Of a stretch of DNA of 64,000 nt, positions 62,406 through 64,000 are shown piece by piece (within the stretch, counting starts at the first letter, position 1; each line of letters starts with the position of its first letter). This stretch comes from Lucinisca nassula. Taxonomy: Eukaryota; Mollusca; Bivalvia; Lucinida; Lucinidae. Under the pieces are notes generated by a model, which worked only from the letters and a program-made list of their open reading frames with translations, was not told the DNA's origin and searched no databases. The position numbers were made by a program, and so were the translations under genes. The stretch is from assembly GCA_963580285.1 (NCBI GenBank), contig OY757015.1, forward strand, positions 148,178,082 to 148,242,081, read 5' to 3'.

Positions 62406-64000
62406 AAATACGGTAAAAATGGTAGACTACGGTAGGTGACCAATTAGTTCGAACACCCTAGCAGTTCGAACACCCAAAATTATTTCGAATCTGTGGCTGA
62501 AAACTTTCTCATTTAATTCGAACTCCCAAATTTTTCAGAAATCAGAATTTTTAATACTTTGAACACATGCATCCAGAACAAGCATTTCGGACCGTTCCCG
62601 GGTTTATCATTACAACATCGTACTGGTCGTATATGAGCTAGCGCACGAAAAAAAGAAAACTTAGCATGAAATATGTGCGACTTCCAAAGACTCGGATTAA
62701 CATGCACTCTGTGAGGCAAATGGTTTTCGCTTCTCTCACTTGGATAGCCCTGTGGTAATGGAAGGTTCATACCCTCACCGAATACTGATCAGACTGTGAG
62801 AAACGCAGGCAGCAAGTGCTTAGATCAACCTTGATGAGCCACAGGAGTTTCGCTTATTTATGTTGTGAAATTCCATCGTCTGCATCAGGCTCATGCGATC
62901 AGCGAAGACTCTAATCGGATTGCATGAATGAGTACGCTAAGATGTGTCTTCGCTGGTTTCTCAACGACCTGCAAACACTGAAGATGCGCACCCACTACCG
63001 GTATGTAAGGCAAAGGGTTTCACTTAGCCTTGTGACTTCGTAAGATTTAAGGGTTCAATAAAGACTGCTCACATTGCATCAATGTGCAGGCTGATCCTAG
63101 TCGTTGATGTAGCATTGTGGCCTACAAAGGCTTGGATCACCATGCATATGTAAGTGTTTTCGCTTTGCTCTCAGACTCTTTGGAGCGTAGCTTCCACTTT
63201 CATTATTATTTGTGTGACAGTGTTACCCTTTTTCCTTGTGCTGTGGCATTTGATTCAATGCCTCTTTGATAGCAGAAGCGCCCCTTTAAATATTAATTGA
63301 GAGTTTCCCGCCTTTTTCCACAGAACGTCTTTTAGCACGTGCGAGTGAAATTCATGGTTGTTGCATGCAAAAAGGTAGTTTTATTCAGGTAACCTGTTGG
63401 GTTACCCTGGTTTTCTGAGGAGCAAGTGAAGATGCCCATTTATTTCACGGTGACAAGGTTTTATTGGAAGTAATTTCGGGGAACATGATTAAGAAAATAA
63501 GTCTTATGCGATGGGCGAAGACTCAGGTCAGCCTGCACATGCATGCAGTCTGAACAGTCTTCGTTGTTCGTATGTGCCTACCATGGCCTCTGTGCCAATC
63601 AAAGAACAACAGGTGAAAACTATGGCCACATTGGCTAGATGCGCAGGCTGATCTGGTCCTTCGTTTGAAACGTTTTTTATTCGCCGTGCGCCGGCTTAAA
63701 ACGACTGTGTACATTTTACCGGCCAAATCTGCTTGCGACATTACAAACACATTCTAAGCTACCAAGTGCAAGGATCAGTCTGTTCAGATCTCCTATCTCG
63801 AGTAAAATACTTATTGCGCATGTGCGTACAGAAAAGAATGATAAGTCTGCGCAGTTGTGCAATCGGGATTGGTTTAATCGCGCACAAAGTGAAGATCGCA
63901 CATGCACATGTTAAAATTGTGTATGATGTCCGCATTTTCATTTTCTTGTTACTTGCCTATCTAAATAACATGATGGTTTTGCATCCGCAGTCTAATCAGT
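62406..64000. other. No gene seen; fragments of an inverted-repeat element family
   Basis: Several stretches (62690-63130, 63505-63665) carry CAGCCTGCACATG, CGAAGACTC and CAGGCTGATC words of the family at 14614-14851, in both orientations. The GTTCGAACACCC-type direct repeats at 62445-62530 are short. Open frames are short and lack recognisable content. Confidence 0.5.

Overview
This 64 kb window reads as invertebrate nuclear DNA, most probably from a bivalve mollusc. The signs are spliced genes with long introns, extreme repeat density, several tRNA-headed SINE families, many short palindromic DNA transposons, and transposon-borne tandem arrays of about 145-166 bp of a type well known in bivalves. 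The species cannot be named from the sequence. Only one host gene is visible, and almost everything else is mobile DNA.

Region by region. 1-10 kb: the 3' end of an array-bearing Helentron-like element, a hAT-type MITE, several copies of a ~300 bp SINE-like element (called SINE-A here), tRNA-headed SINEs, and a palindromic MITE split by a pair of TTAA-flanked MITEs. 10.07-28.26 kb: the 3' part of a + strand C2H2 zinc-finger gene (exons 10074-12449, 16535-16782, 27838-28095, then AATAAA). It encodes an acidic N-terminal region with AT-hook-like motifs and eight zinc fingers. Its two introns (4.1 and 11.1 kb) are filled with repeat arrays, including one whose 157 bp units form a five-unit higher-order repeat. 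28-35.8 kb: mostly MITEs and SINEs, including an inverted pair of ~230 bp elements and a near-perfect hairpin element. 35.8-42.4 kb: three array-bearing elements joined head to tail. 42.4-47.2 kb: a decayed Polinton/Maverick-type element (protein-primed DNA polymerase B and retroviral-type integrase remnants on the - strand), itself interrupted by a SINE-A copy and two Helentron-like elements. 47.4-47.9 kb: a mariner transposase relic. 48.1-50.2 kb: an ~886 bp tandem duplication and a 25 bp minisatellite.

52765-60752 holds an essentially intact LTR retrotransposon: 1236 bp LTRs, a CCCAG target duplication, a tRNA-Leu-type primer site, a polypurine tract and one 1555-codon gag-pol ORF. Its enzymes are Ty3/gypsy-like, but the integrase lies before the reverse transcriptase. 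That order defines the Gmr1-like group, whose gag capsid is the reported source of the vertebrate SCAN domain. The LTRs appear to differ at one base, so the insertion is young. It landed inside the target-site duplication of an older SINE, which gives a readable insertion order.

The window is therefore a zinc-finger gene 3' end followed by an accessory landscape in which at least six classes of mobile element (Gmr1-like LTR, SINE, Helentron-like, piggyBac-like TTAA MITEs, hAT/mariner types, Polinton) are nested in one another. All calls come from reading the sequence; no database search was run.
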